In this document: in pieces, positions 10,288 through 19,532 of the stretch
Layout: each line of letters opens with the position of its first letter
Position numbering within the stretch: the stretch's first letter is position 1
Assembly (NCBI GenBank): GCA_022572685.1
Contig: JACZVL010000003.1
Location: 1-52,031 of the forward strand
DNA from: Pseudomonadota bacterium
Lineage (GTDB): Bacteria; Pseudomonadota; Alphaproteobacteria; Kiloniellales; J153
Reading direction: 5' to 3'
DNA length: 52,031 nucleotides
Made by a program: the position numbers and the translations under genes
The notes under the pieces: generated by a model
What the model was told of the DNA's origin: nothing
What the model saw: only the letters and a program-made list of their open reading frames with translations
The model's database searches: none

Positions 10288-11157
10288 ATGACCAAAGTCG
10301 CCTTCATCGGCCTCGGGGTCATGGGCTACCCCATGGCCGGACACCTCAAGAACGGGGGCCACGACGTCACCGTCTACAACCGCACCGCCGCCAAGGCGGA
10401 GAAATGGGTCGCCGAGTACGGCGGCGCCTCGGCCCCGAGCCCGCGCGAGGCGGTCACGGGCGTCGAGATCGCCTTCTCCTGCGTCGGCAACGACGCCGAT
10501 CTGCGCTCGGTGGTGCTGGGTGAGGACGGCATCCTGGCCGGGCTCGGCTCGGGCAAGATCTTCGTCGACCACACCACCGCCTCGGCCGATGTGGCGCGCG
10601 AGATCTTCGGGCTCGCCAAGGACCGGGGCGTGGGCTTCATCGACGCACCGGTCTCCGGCGGCCAGGCCGGCGCCGAGAACGGCGTGCTCACGGTGATGTG
10701 CGGGGGCGAGCAGGCACCCTTCGACAGCGCCCAGCCGGTCATCGACTGCTACGCGCGGGCCTGCACTCTGATGGGACCGGTGGGCTCGGGCCAGTTGACC
10801 AAGATGGTCAACCAGATCTGCATCGCCGGGCTGGTTCAGGGCCTGTCCGAGGGCATGAACTTCGGCGCCAAGGCGGGTCTCGACATGGACCTGGTGATCG
10901 ACGTGATCTCCAAGGGCGCGGCCCAGTCCTGGCAGATGGAGAATCGCGCCAAGACCATGTGCGCGGGCAAGTTCGACTTCGGCTTCGCGGTCGACTGGAT
11001 GCGCAAGGACATGTCGATCTCGCTCGCCGAGGCCAAGAAACACGGCGCACGCCTGCCGGTCGCGGCGCTGGTCGACCAGTTCTACGCCCAGGTCCAGGCG
11101 CGCGGCGGCCAGCGCTGGGACACCTCCAGCCTGATGCACCTCTTGGCCAACGACTGA
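10288..11157 (+). CDS. NAD(P)-dependent 3-hydroxyisobutyrate dehydrogenase-family oxidoreductase
   Basis: VAFIGLGVMGYPMAGHLKNGGHDVTVYNRT, FIDAPVSGGQAGAENG, GSGQLTKMVNQI. Confidence 0.92.
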   Translation: MTKVAFIGLGVMGYPMAGHLKNGGHDVTVYNRTAAKAEKWVAEYGGASAPSPREAVTGVEIAFSCVGNDADLRSVVLGEDGILAGLGSGKIFVDHTTASADVAREIFGLAKDRGVGFIDAPVSGGQAGAENGVLTVMCGGEQAPFDSAQPVIDCYARACTLMGPVGSGQLTKMVNQICIAGLVQGLSEGMNFGAKAGLDMDLVIDVISKGAAQSWQMENRAKTMCAGKFDFGFAVDWMRKDMSISLAEAKKHGARLPVAALVDQFYAQVQARGGQRWDTSSLMHLLAND

Positions 11158-11292
11158 ACGGCGCGCCTCCGGGGAGGGGCGGATCGCTCGGCGGGGGCAA
11201 GGGTCGGAGTGCGGCCAGTTGCGATTATGATTAGTAGTGTTATTATTCTTCCGTTCTACCATAGGTAACAATGCGTAGGCGGGGGATTGAAT

Positions 11293-11574
11293 ATGTCGTG
11301 TGAAACTAGAACTTTCACCCAAAGCTACTGGACTGTTTGTTGGAAGTGGATCTTTCCCTATCCGTGCAAGAAATACAGAACCGTCACCAAATGGTGCTGT
11401 GACTTCACCTGGATCAAGGAATCGAGATGGTTCTTTTTCTGTACGCTGGAGGGCTGCGCAGGCGGTCAACTGTATAAATGGACCGGTTTCTGCTTTCTTC
11501 TGCTCGGGTCGGTCTACTTCTACAATGTGACCAAGTGCTTTGACTCTCCTAAGACGTCCCAAGGGAAATGCTGA
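11293..11574 (+). CDS. Small Cys- and Trp-rich protein of unknown function
   Basis: ATG 11293 preceded by GGCGGGGG; 93 aa with many Cys and Trp (CWKWIFPYPCKKYRTVTKWCCDFTWIKESRWFFFC...); lies in locally AT-rich DNA. Confidence 0.55.
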   Translation: MSCETRTFTQSYWTVCWKWIFPYPCKKYRTVTKWCCDFTWIKESRWFFFCTLEGCAGGQLYKWTGFCFLLLGSVYFYNVTKCFDSPKTSQGKC

Positions 11575-11624
11575 GTAGAGGTTCGCGGCCGGGGGTCACA
11601 AGAGGAGCCGGGCAGATCGATTAG

Positions 11625-12458
11625 CTAGCGCTCCGCTGCCTTCACCGCTTGCCAGGCGTCCTCGAGCTCGGCGAGGCTGGCCTCGGTCAGCTCGCGCCCC
11701 GCGTCGGCATAGCGCGCCTCGATGGCCTGGAAGCGGCGGGTGAACTTGGCATTGGCGTGACGCAGCGCGGCCTCGGGATCGGTGTCCAGGTGGCGCGCCA
11801 GGTTGGCCAGGGCGAACAGCAGGTCGCCGAGCTCGTCGGTCACCCGGTCCGATGGCGAGCCGTCGCGGATTTCTTGTTTTAGTTCAACTATTTCTTCCTC
11901 GATCTTGTCAAGGACCGGCAGCAGTTCGGGCCAGTCGAAACCGACCCGGGCGGCGCGCCGCTGCAGCTTGACCGCACGGGTCAGCGCCGGCAGGCCCAGG
12001 GCGATGCCGTCGAGCACGCTGGCCCGGCCACTCTCCGCCGCCTGGGCCTGGCGCTCGGCCGCCTTGTGGTCCTCCCAGGCCCGGGTCTGGGCCGCCACCG
12101 AGTCGACGTCCTCGGCGCCGAACACGTGGGGGTGGCGGCGCACCATCTTGTCGGAGATCGCGGCCGCCACGGCGGCGAAGTCGAAGTCGCCGTCCTCCTC
12201 GGCCATGCGCGCGTGGTAGACCACCTGGAGCAGCAGGTCGCCGAGTTCGTCCCGCAGTGCCTTCTTGTCGCCCCGTGCGATCGCATCGGCGACCTCGTAG
12301 GCCTCCTCGATGGTGTAGGGCGCGATGGTCTCGAAGCTCTGCTCGAGGTCCCAGGGGCAGCCGGTGTCCGGGTCGCGCAGCCGGGCCATGACCTCGATCA
12401 GGCGCAGCATGGCGGCGCCAGGGGGGGCAGGGGTGGGGATCGACCGATCATGGGACAT
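11625..12458 (-). CDS. mazG: Nucleoside triphosphate pyrophosphohydrolase MazG
   Basis: LRDPDTGCPWDLEQSFETIAPYTIEEAYEVADAI, LRDELGDLLLQVVYHARMAEE, repeated second MazG motif; start MSHDRS at 12458. Confidence 0.92.
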   Translation of the reverse strand: MSHDRSIPTPAPPGAAMLRLIEVMARLRDPDTGCPWDLEQSFETIAPYTIEEAYEVADAIARGDKKALRDELGDLLLQVVYHARMAEEDGDFDFAAVAAAISDKMVRRHPHVFGAEDVDSVAAQTRAWEDHKAAERQAQAAESGRASVLDGIALGLPALTRAVKLQRRAARVGFDWPELLPVLDKIEEEIVELKQEIRDGSPSDRVTDELGDLLFALANLARHLDTDPEAALRHANAKFTRRFQAIEARYADAGRELTEASLAELEDAWQAVKAAER

Positions 12459-12615
12459 GGCGCGCAAGCAGCATAGAGGCCGTGACCGGACCGGCCAAGG
12501 GGCAGCCGGGCCTCCTTGGCGGTAACTGTTGCGGCGCGGTATCATCCCCTCTAGTCTTTGAGGTATCTCGGAAATATGGATGACGGGGGCCGAGGTTCCC
12601 GGAATTTGGGAGACC

Positions 12616-14739
12616 ATGACGGAAGGTTCCGCAACGACCTCGATCGACGGGCCGTCGGGCCCGCGCCTCATGGTGATCGGGCTCGGCGGCGCTGGCGGCA
12701 ACGCGGTCGACAACATGATTCGCGCCAAGCTCGACGGCGTCGATTTTCTGGTCGCCAACACCGACGCCCAGGCGCTGGAACAGTCGCAATGCGAGCACCG
12801 GGTGCAGCTCGGCCGGGGCGTGACCCGGGGCCTGGGGGCGGGGTCCCGGCCCGACGTCGGGCGCGCCGCGACGGAGGAGGCGCTCGACGAGGTGCTCGGC
12901 GCCCTCGAGGGCGCGCATATGCTGTTCATCACCGCCGGCATGGGCGGCGGCACCGGCACCGGCGGCTCTCCGGTGATCGCCCAGGCCGCGCGCGAGGCCG
13001 GAATCCTGACCGTCGGCGTGGTGACCAAGCCGTTCCACTTCGAGGGCATCCGGCGCATGCGCCTGGCCGAGGCCGGCATCATCGAGCTCGGCAAGCAGGT
13101 CGACACCCTGATCGTGATCCCGAACCAGAACCTGTTCCGGGTGGTCGACGAGAAGACCACCTTCGCCGATGCCTTCCGGATCGCGGACGAGGTGCTGCAC
13201 TCGGGCGTGCGCGGGGTCACCGACCTGATGGTCATGCCCGGCCTCATCAATCTGGACTTCGCCGACATCCAAACGGTCATGGCCGAGATGGGCAAGGCGA
13301 TCATGGGCACCGGCGAGGCCGAAGGCGCCAACCGCGCGCTCGAGGCGGCCGAGGCGGCGATCTCCAATCCGCTGCTCGACGACGTCTCGATGAAGGGCGC
13401 GCGCGGGGTCTTGGTCAACATTTCCGGCGGCATGGACCTGACGCTGTTCGAGGTCGATCAGGCGGCCAATCGGATCCGCGAGGAGGTCGATAGCGAGGCC
13501 AATATCATCTTCGGTTCGGTCTTCGACCCGCGCCTAGAGGGGCGCATGCGGGTCTCCGTGGTCGCGACCGGGATCGAGGCGGAGGCGCAGGAGGCGCAGC
13601 CCCGCTCGGTAGCGCTCAGCCTGATCGTCAGCCGCAGCCGAGACGAGGCGGCGGCCGAGGAGCCGGCGGCGGCGGTGGCGCCGGACCGCGAATCCGCGGC
13701 GGCGCCATCTCCGGAACCGAAGGCCGAGGCGAAGCTCGAGCCGGCACCGGAACCGGAACCGGCGCCATTTTCGAGAGTCGATTCCACCGCGGACAAGGCC
13801 GACGGCGCGGCGGCGGCGTCCGGTGGCGCGACATCTCCCGAAAAGGGGCGCGAAACCGGGATGGAACCCGCGGCCCAGGGCGGCGGCACGGCCTTTAAGG
13901 AGATTCGCGACGACGACGCGGAAGGGCCGCACACCGCGACGCCGCCGGCGGGGGACGGTACCGTGGTCGACATCGCGACCCCCACCATGCCCCAGGCCAA
14001 ATCGAAGCGGTTGTTCGGGCCCACCCCGAATCCCGCCCCGAAACCCGCCCCGAAACCCGCGCCGACGAACGCCACACCGGCCGCAGCCACACCGGCTGAA
14101 GCCGCGCCACCTCCGAATCTGGCGCCGGCTACCGCGCCCGATACGGAGTCCGATACGGAGTCCGGCACGGAGGTCGGCGCCGGGTCGGAGCCCGAACCCG
14201 AACCCAAGAAGCGGCGCGCCGGCGGGCTGTTTTCCTGGATTGCCGGGCGAGGCGGCGCCGGCGCGGAGGAGAACTTCGAAAAGGGCGATCGCCATTACTA
14301 CGGCCAGGGCGTGCGCAAGAACCTGACCTTGGCCCTGCGCGCCTACCGCAAGGCCGCGGAACAGGGGCACGCGCCGGCGCAGAACCGGCTCGGCTGGATG
14401 TACGAAAAGGGCGAGGGCACCGAGGCGGACTACGCCGAAGCGGTGACCTGGTACCAACGGGCCGCCGAGCAGGGCCACATCAACGCCATGAACGACCTCG
14501 GCTACATGCACCGCCAAGGTTGGGGCGTGCCGCAGAGCTATTCGGAGGCCTTGCGCTGGTTCCGCGACGCGGCCGAGAAATACGACAGCTACGCCGAGTA
14601 CAACATGGGCCAGATGTACGAGAACGGCTGGGGCGTGGAGAAAGACCTGGACGAGGCCATCCGGTGGTTCCGCCGCTCGGCCGCGCGCGGCCACGAATGG
14701 GCCGCCAAGCGACTCGAGGAGATGGGTGTCCGAACCTGA
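12616..14739 (+). CDS. FtsZ-family GTPase with long A/P/E-rich linker and C-terminal Sel1-like repeats (fusion architecture)
   Basis: FtsZ motifs [53 protein letters not shown]-terminal Sel1 repeats ([29 protein letters not shown]..., [29 protein letters not shown]...). Confidence 0.93.
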   Translation: MTEGSATTSIDGPSGPRLMVIGLGGAGGNAVDNMIRAKLDGVDFLVANTDAQALEQSQCEHRVQLGRGVTRGLGAGSRPDVGRAATEEALDEVLGALEGAHMLFITAGMGGGTGTGGSPVIAQAAREAGILTVGVVTKPFHFEGIRRMRLAEAGIIELGKQVDTLIVIPNQNLFRVVDEKTTFADAFRIADEVLHSGVRGVTDLMVMPGLINLDFADIQTVMAEMGKAIMGTGEAEGANRALEAAEAAISNPLLDDVSMKGARGVLVNISGGMDLTLFEVDQAANRIREEVDSEANIIFGSVFDPRLEGRMRVSVVATGIEAEAQEAQPRSVALSLIVSRSRDEAAAEEPAAAVAPDRESAAAPSPEPKAEAKLEPAPEPEPAPFSRVDSTADKADGAAAASGGATSPEKGRETGMEPAAQGGGTAFKEIRDDDAEGPHTATPPAGDGTVVDIATPTMPQAKSKRLFGPTPNPAPKPAPKPAPTNATPAAATPAEAAPPPNLAPATAPDTESDTESGTEVGAGSEPEPEPKKRRAGGLFSWIAGRGGAGAEENFEKGDRHYYGQGVRKNLTLALRAYRKAAEQGHAPAQNRLGWMYEKGEGTEADYAEAVTWYQRAAEQGHINAMNDLGYMHRQGWGVPQSYSEALRWFRDAAEKYDSYAEYNMGQMYENGWGVEKDLDEAIRWFRRSAARGHEWAAKRLEEMGVRT

Positions 14740-14765
14740 ACTCGGGCGGCCCGGGTCCGGAGGAT

Positions 14766-14981
14766 TCAGGTCCGCGGCGCTGGAGAGGCCCGCGCCACGT
14801 CGCTGGCCCAGAGGTCCGTCGAGACCTCGCTCAAGTCCATTCTCGCGCGGAAATCACGCCACTCCTCCGGCCGCATCATGAGCTGGCCGACCCAAGTGAA
14901 ATTCTCTCCGACGGCCAGCGCGACCGCGAGCTTGCATTCGATCCATTCGCCAGCCGAGACAATGCGTCCTTCCCATACCAT
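14766..14981 (-). CDS. Possible small hypothetical protein
   Basis: MVWEGRIVSAGEWIECKLAVALAVGENFTWVGQLMMRPEEWRDFRARM..., balanced composition; no recognised family. Confidence 0.35.
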   Translation of the reverse strand: MVWEGRIVSAGEWIECKLAVALAVGENFTWVGQLMMRPEEWRDFRARMDLSEVSTDLWASDVARASPAPRT

Positions 14982-15672
14982 GTAAGATAGAATACGTAAG
15001 AATAAATACGATACAACCATTTGTATGGTGTGGGTTTAACTATTTCAATGTTAGGGCGGTCACGCCATTTGGAGAAAAAAGTCGCTAAATTGGCAATAAC
15101 CCTCTGTGATTTCTTCCGACAGTTGTAAACCGATTGTCGGGCCTCGCGCGGCCACGGGCCACCAATCGATTTGCGCGCTGCCTGCGAACCGATTCTGCCG
15201 CGCGCGCCATGCCAATCTGATCGTCGGGGGACAGAAATTGACCATCCCGCCGACAATCTCGACAAGCCGATCGATAATTGAGAGACACGTTTAGAACGTT
15301 CATCGAACACCTTGAAAACACGCGAGGTTTCTGTGGAGGATACCCTGAGACATGAACACGACCCAATCACAAATACGCGCATAATCTATATTATGGAAAA
15401 TTTTCGGTGGTTCTTCGCCCGGTGGAATTATATCCGAGCTCCGGGGTGCAGTTTTCCGTTGCGCATGCCACGCAAGGCTTTATCTATCTTGGCGAGGCCG
15501 CTCTCTGCCCATGGGCGGCATGGCCGGGCGTGTCCGCCGCGATGGCGCCCGCGGCGGCATGGGGCCGGTGATACGGGTCGCCCAGCGGCCGGAACGGTTC
15601 GGCCGATCGTGTACCGGCGCGGGCCGCCCTGCCGGCCCTTCGCCGCCCCTCTGCCGGCGGTGAGCCGAGTGC

Positions 15673-16305
15673 ATGACGCAATATGAGGTCCTTGGGATGA
15701 GCGAAGGCACGGTTTTCATCGTCGACGACGACACCGATCTGCGGGCTAGCATGGTGGACCTGGTCGAGGGCGCGGGCCTTCAGGCCGAGGGCTTCAATTC
15801 GGCCGCGGCGTTCCTGGACGCCGGCAAGAAGTCGGGCGACGGCTGCCTGGTGGTCGACATTCACATGCCCGGCATGGACGGGCTCGAACTCCAGCAGAAG
15901 CTGAAGGACGACCGGGTCGCGATCCCGGTGATCGTGGTGACCGGGCGTGGCGACGTGCCCAAGGCGGTCCGGGCGCTCAAGGCCGGCGCGGTCGATTTCA
16001 TCGAAAAGCCGTTCAGTGGCGAACTGGTGCTCGGAAGCATCCATCAGGCGCTCGAGATCGGCCGGCGCATCCAGGAAAAGGAGGCGTTCGTCGGCGGCGC
16101 CCGGCACAACTTGGGGCGGCTGACGGCGCGCGAACGCGAGGTGCTCGACCGTCTCGTGGTCGGCGATTCCAACAAGATGATCGCGGCGCATCTCGAAATC
16201 AGCCCCCGGACCGTCGAGGTCCATCGCGCCCGGGTCATGGAGAAGATGCAGGCGCGGAGCCTGTCGCACCTGGTTCGCATGGCGCTCGCCATCCGGGGCG
16301 ATTGA
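15673..16305 (+). CDS. FixJ/NarL-type two-component response regulator (orphan); alternative start 15709
   Basis: Receiver VFIVDDDTDLRASM...VVDIHMPGMDGLEL...VTGRGDVPKAVRALKAGAVDFIEKPF; LuxR-type HTH LTAREREVLDRLVVGDSNKMIAAHLEISPRTVEVHRARVMEKM. Confidence 0.93.
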   Translation: MTQYEVLGMSEGTVFIVDDDTDLRASMVDLVEGAGLQAEGFNSAAAFLDAGKKSGDGCLVVDIHMPGMDGLELQQKLKDDRVAIPVIVVTGRGDVPKAVRALKAGAVDFIEKPFSGELVLGSIHQALEIGRRIQEKEAFVGGARHNLGRLTAREREVLDRLVVGDSNKMIAAHLEISPRTVEVHRARVMEKMQARSLSHLVRMALAIRGD

Positions 16306-16338
16306 TCCTTGATCCATGGACCTTCCGGTCCGGGGGTA

Positions 16339-17130
16339 TCATACCTCCAACACCATGCCGTCGTAGGCCGGCTCGACGCCGGGCGGGCAGCGCCGCTTCA
16401 GGTCCTCGTAGTCGATCTGATGGTTCATGTGGGTCAGCACCGCGCGCGCCGGGGCCACCCGCGCGATCCATTCCAACGACCGCGCCAGATGGGAATGGGT
16501 CGGATGCGGGCGGTCCCGCAGGCAGTCCAGGATCCACAGCTTGACGCCGTCCAGGGCCGAAAAGGCCGCCTCGTCGAGCGCGCTCACGTCGGTCGAATAG
16601 GCGATCTCTCCAAAGCGGTAGCCCAGACTGGTCCCGCGCCCGTGCTGCTGCACGAAGGGCACGACCCGAACGCCGCCGACCTCGAACGGGCCTTCGATCG
16701 GAACGTCGTTCAAGATCGGCGCATACAACCCATCGGGGTCGTGGCTGGAGGTGAAGGCGTAGCCGAAGCGCTGGATCAAGGCCTCCCGGGTCGGCCGATC
16801 CATGTAGGCGTCGACCGGGCTGCCGCGCGCATAGGCCATGGTGCGCAACTCGTCGAGGCCGTGGCAGTGATCGGCGTGGGCGTGGGTGAACAGGATCGCG
16901 TCGATCGGCCCGGTCCCGCTGTCGAGCAGTTGGGCGCGCAGGTCGGGCGAGGCGTCGACGAGCAGGGCGGTGCCCCCCTGCTCCACCAGAATCGACACCC
17001 GGCGGCGCCGGTTGCGCGGATGGTCCGGATCGCAGACGCCCCAGTTGCCGCCCGGGGTGCCGTCGGCGAAGGGGACGCCGCCGGAGCCGCCGCAACCGAG
17101 AACGGTGATCTTCATGCCGGGGATTGCCAT
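16339..17130 (-). CDS. MBL-fold metallo-hydrolase (PhnP-like)
   Basis: ILFTHAHADHCHGLDELR; TVLGCGGSGGVPF N-terminus. Confidence 0.9.
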   Translation of the reverse strand: MAIPGMKITVLGCGGSGGVPFADGTPGGNWGVCDPDHPRNRRRRVSILVEQGGTALLVDASPDLRAQLLDSGTGPIDAILFTHAHADHCHGLDELRTMAYARGSPVDAYMDRPTREALIQRFGYAFTSSHDPDGLYAPILNDVPIEGPFEVGGVRVVPFVQQHGRGTSLGYRFGEIAYSTDVSALDEAAFSALDGVKLWILDCLRDRPHPTHSHLARSLEWIARVAPARAVLTHMNHQIDYEDLKRRCPPGVEPAYDGMVLEV

Positions 17131-17930
17131 ATCGGAACTTGCGGGCGCGCCGGCCGCGCGGCCTTGGCGAACAGGCGGAAGACGTTGTCGCCGGTGGCCC
17201 GGACCAGTTCCTCGGGCGGGACGCCCTTGAGCTCGGCGAGGGCCGCGGCGGTGTGGACCACATAGGCCGGTTCGTTGCGTTTTCCCCGCTTGGGCACCGG
17301 CGCCAGGTAGGGCGCGTCGGTCTCCACCAGCAGGCGCTCGAGCGGCACCTGCGCCAGCGTGCGGCGCAGCTCCTCGGCCGTCTTGAAGGTCACGATGCCC
17401 GCGACCGAAATGTAGAGACCCAGCTCCAGCGCCGCTTGGGCCAGCCCGGGGCCGGCGGTGAAGCAGTGGATCACTCCGGTAAAAGGCCCCTCCTCACGCG
17501 CCTCGCGCAGCAGCGCGACGGTGTCGTCATCGGCGTCGCGCGAATGCACGATGACCGGCAGGCCGCTGTCGCGCGCCGCGCGGAGATGGACGCGGAAGCT
17601 GGCCCGCTGGCGCTCGCGTGGGGCGTGTTCGTAATAGTAGTCGAGGCCGGTCTCGCCGATGCCCACGACCTTGGGGTGCTCGGCGAGTTCGACCAGGCGC
17701 CGGGCGTCTGCCTCGCCCTCGTCCGCGGCCTCGTGGGGGTGCACCCCGACCGAGCAGTAGACCTCGTCGTAGCGGTCCGCGATGGCGCGGACCGGTTCGA
17801 ACTCGGAGAGCTTGGTACAGATGGTGATCATCGCGCCGACGCCGGCGCGGCGCGCGCGCGCGACCACCTCGTCCAGGTCGCCGTCGCGTTCCAGGTAGTC
17901 AAGATGGCAGTGGGAATCGACCAGCATCAA
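17112..17930 (-). CDS. TatD family hydrolase
   Basis: MLVDSHCHLDYLE..., VGIGETGLDYYYEHAPRERQRASF, VIHCFTAGPGLAQAAL, LLVETDAPYLAP. Confidence 0.93.
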   Translation of the reverse strand: MMLVDSHCHLDYLERDGDLDEVVARARRAGVGAMITICTKLSEFEPVRAIADRYDEVYCSVGVHPHEAADEGEADARRLVELAEHPKVVGIGETGLDYYYEHAPRERQRASFRVHLRAARDSGLPVIVHSRDADDDTVALLREAREEGPFTGVIHCFTAGPGLAQAALELGLYISVAGIVTFKTAEELRRTLAQVPLERLLVETDAPYLAPVPKRGKRNEPAYVVHTAAALAELKGVPPEELVRATGDNVFRLFAKAARPARPQVPIWQSPA

Positions 17931-17971
17931 CGGTTCTTGGTATTGGTATCAACGACCTCTGGTATAACCGC

Positions 17972-19447
17972 TTACTTCGAGATCGTATAGCCGCCGCCGG
18001 TTATGCCCTTGGCCGCGGTGGTGGCGGTGGCGTTGCCGCCGCCGTTAGCGCGGGCGCTGCCGTTGCCGCTACTGCGCTGGGTCTCGCTCTTGGCCGAGAG
18101 GTTCTCCATGGCGTCGAACAGCAGATCGCGGTCCATGGTCAACGGCTTGCCAACGTACTTGCAGGCCGCGATGCACTGCTCGACGACGAACTTCGGCTGG
18201 AAGTAGGACAGCGGCTGGTCGAAGGTGGCCTGCAGCTCCTGCGCCACAAAATCCGGCACGGCGTCGTCGTAGGGGAGATCGTACTGCGCGCAGAGGTTCT
18301 GGAACAGCTCGCGGTAGCTTTCCATGTTGGGCGCGCCCAACTCCACCTTATAGGGAATCCGGCGCAGGAAGGCCGGGTCCATGATGTCCTCGGGCGACAG
18401 GTTGGTGGAGAACACCAGGAGTTCGTCGAACGGGATCGAGAAGGTCTTGCCGGTGTTGAGCGTCAGGTAGTCGACGCGCTTTTCCATCGGCGTGATCCAG
18501 CGGTTGAGCAGGTCCTCCGGCCGCACCAGCTGGCGGCCCAGGTCATCGACGATGAAGGTGCCGCCGATTGCCTTGAGGTGCAGCGGCGCCTCGTAATAGC
18601 GCGCGTGGGGATTGAAACTGAGGTCGAGCATCTCGAGGGTCAACTCGCCGCCGGTGATGATCACCGGCCGCTCGCAGGCGACCCAGCGCCGGTCGATATC
18701 GTCGATGCGCAGGCCCGCCGATTTGGCCAGCGTCTGTTCCGGATGGGACACGTCGTCGACCGCCCGGTGCAGCGTGGTGTCGTACACCTTGATGATGCTG
18801 CCGTCCACGTCGAGGCAGTACGGCACGTGGATGATCATCTTGAAGATGCCGCCGATCACCTCGGCAATAGTGGTCTTGCCGTTGCCCGGCGGGCCGTAGA
18901 GCAGCAGCGAGCGTTCGGAATTGATCGCCGGGCCCAGGCGCCGGACCAGCTTATCCGGCACCACCAGGCCGCGCAGGCCCTCGATCAGGGCCTCGCGATC
19001 GATAGCCTCGAGGCTGATGCGCTGGCGGTCGATCTGGCGGTGGTAGTCTTCCAGGACCACCGGCGCGGGCCCGATGTACTGGGACAGGCCGAGGGCCTCG
19101 ATCGCCCACTCGCGTCCCTTGGACAACAGATTGAAGCGGAATTCGGAATGCTGGCCGCCGCCGGCCAGGCCCAGGTTCTCGATCAGGGCCCGGTCCTTGA
19201 TCTCCTCCATCAGGCCGTTGATGATCGCCGTATTGAGCTTCAGTGCCTCGGCGAGCTGGGAGGAGGTCTCGAGACCACGCACGTACATGGTCTTGACCAC
19301 CAGGCCGATCAGGTTGTTCAGCCCGATGCCGGTTTCGCGAACCGACCGCGGCGGCGGCGGCCGCTCGCACATCAGCGATTTGGTTTCCTCGGGAGTCATA
19401 GGTTCGGCACCCGCGCGGTTCCGTTGAAACGTCCGGAAAAGATCCAT
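17972..19447 (-). CDS. Uncharacterised AAA+ ATPase with N-terminal winged-helix-like region
   Basis: Walker A LLLYGPPGNGKTTIAEVIGG, Walker B-like GGTFIVDDLGRQLV, ELLVFSTNLSPEDIMDPAFLRRIPYKVEL sensor/arginine-finger region. Confidence 0.85.
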   Translation of the reverse strand: MDLFRTFQRNRAGAEPMTPEETKSLMCERPPPPRSVRETGIGLNNLIGLVVKTMYVRGLETSSQLAEALKLNTAIINGLMEEIKDRALIENLGLAGGGQHSEFRFNLLSKGREWAIEALGLSQYIGPAPVVLEDYHRQIDRQRISLEAIDREALIEGLRGLVVPDKLVRRLGPAINSERSLLLYGPPGNGKTTIAEVIGGIFKMIIHVPYCLDVDGSIIKVYDTTLHRAVDDVSHPEQTLAKSAGLRIDDIDRRWVACERPVIITGGELTLEMLDLSFNPHARYYEAPLHLKAIGGTFIVDDLGRQLVRPEDLLNRWITPMEKRVDYLTLNTGKTFSIPFDELLVFSTNLSPEDIMDPAFLRRIPYKVELGAPNMESYRELFQNLCAQYDLPYDDAVPDFVAQELQATFDQPLSYFQPKFVVEQCIAACKYVGKPLTMDRDLLFDAMENLSAKSETQRSSGNGSARANGGGNATATTAAKGITGGGYTISK

Positions 19448-19532
19448 GGCCTTTCCAGTTCCCTGAAAACTACCCGATAGGTCTTAATATCCTGTTAGTG
19501 ATATGACGACCCCCGGCTCCGCTTCGCAATAG

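Noticed and set aside
12459-13433. Upstream extension of the mazG ORF
   Set aside because: Runs antisense through the FtsZ-like gene with low-complexity translation; MSHDRS start at 12458 fits MazG.
14876-15382. Overlapping minus-strand ORFs in the AT-rich spacer (168, 93 and 61 aa)
   Set aside because: No consistent frame, RBS or motif; composition not protein-like, probably noncoding.
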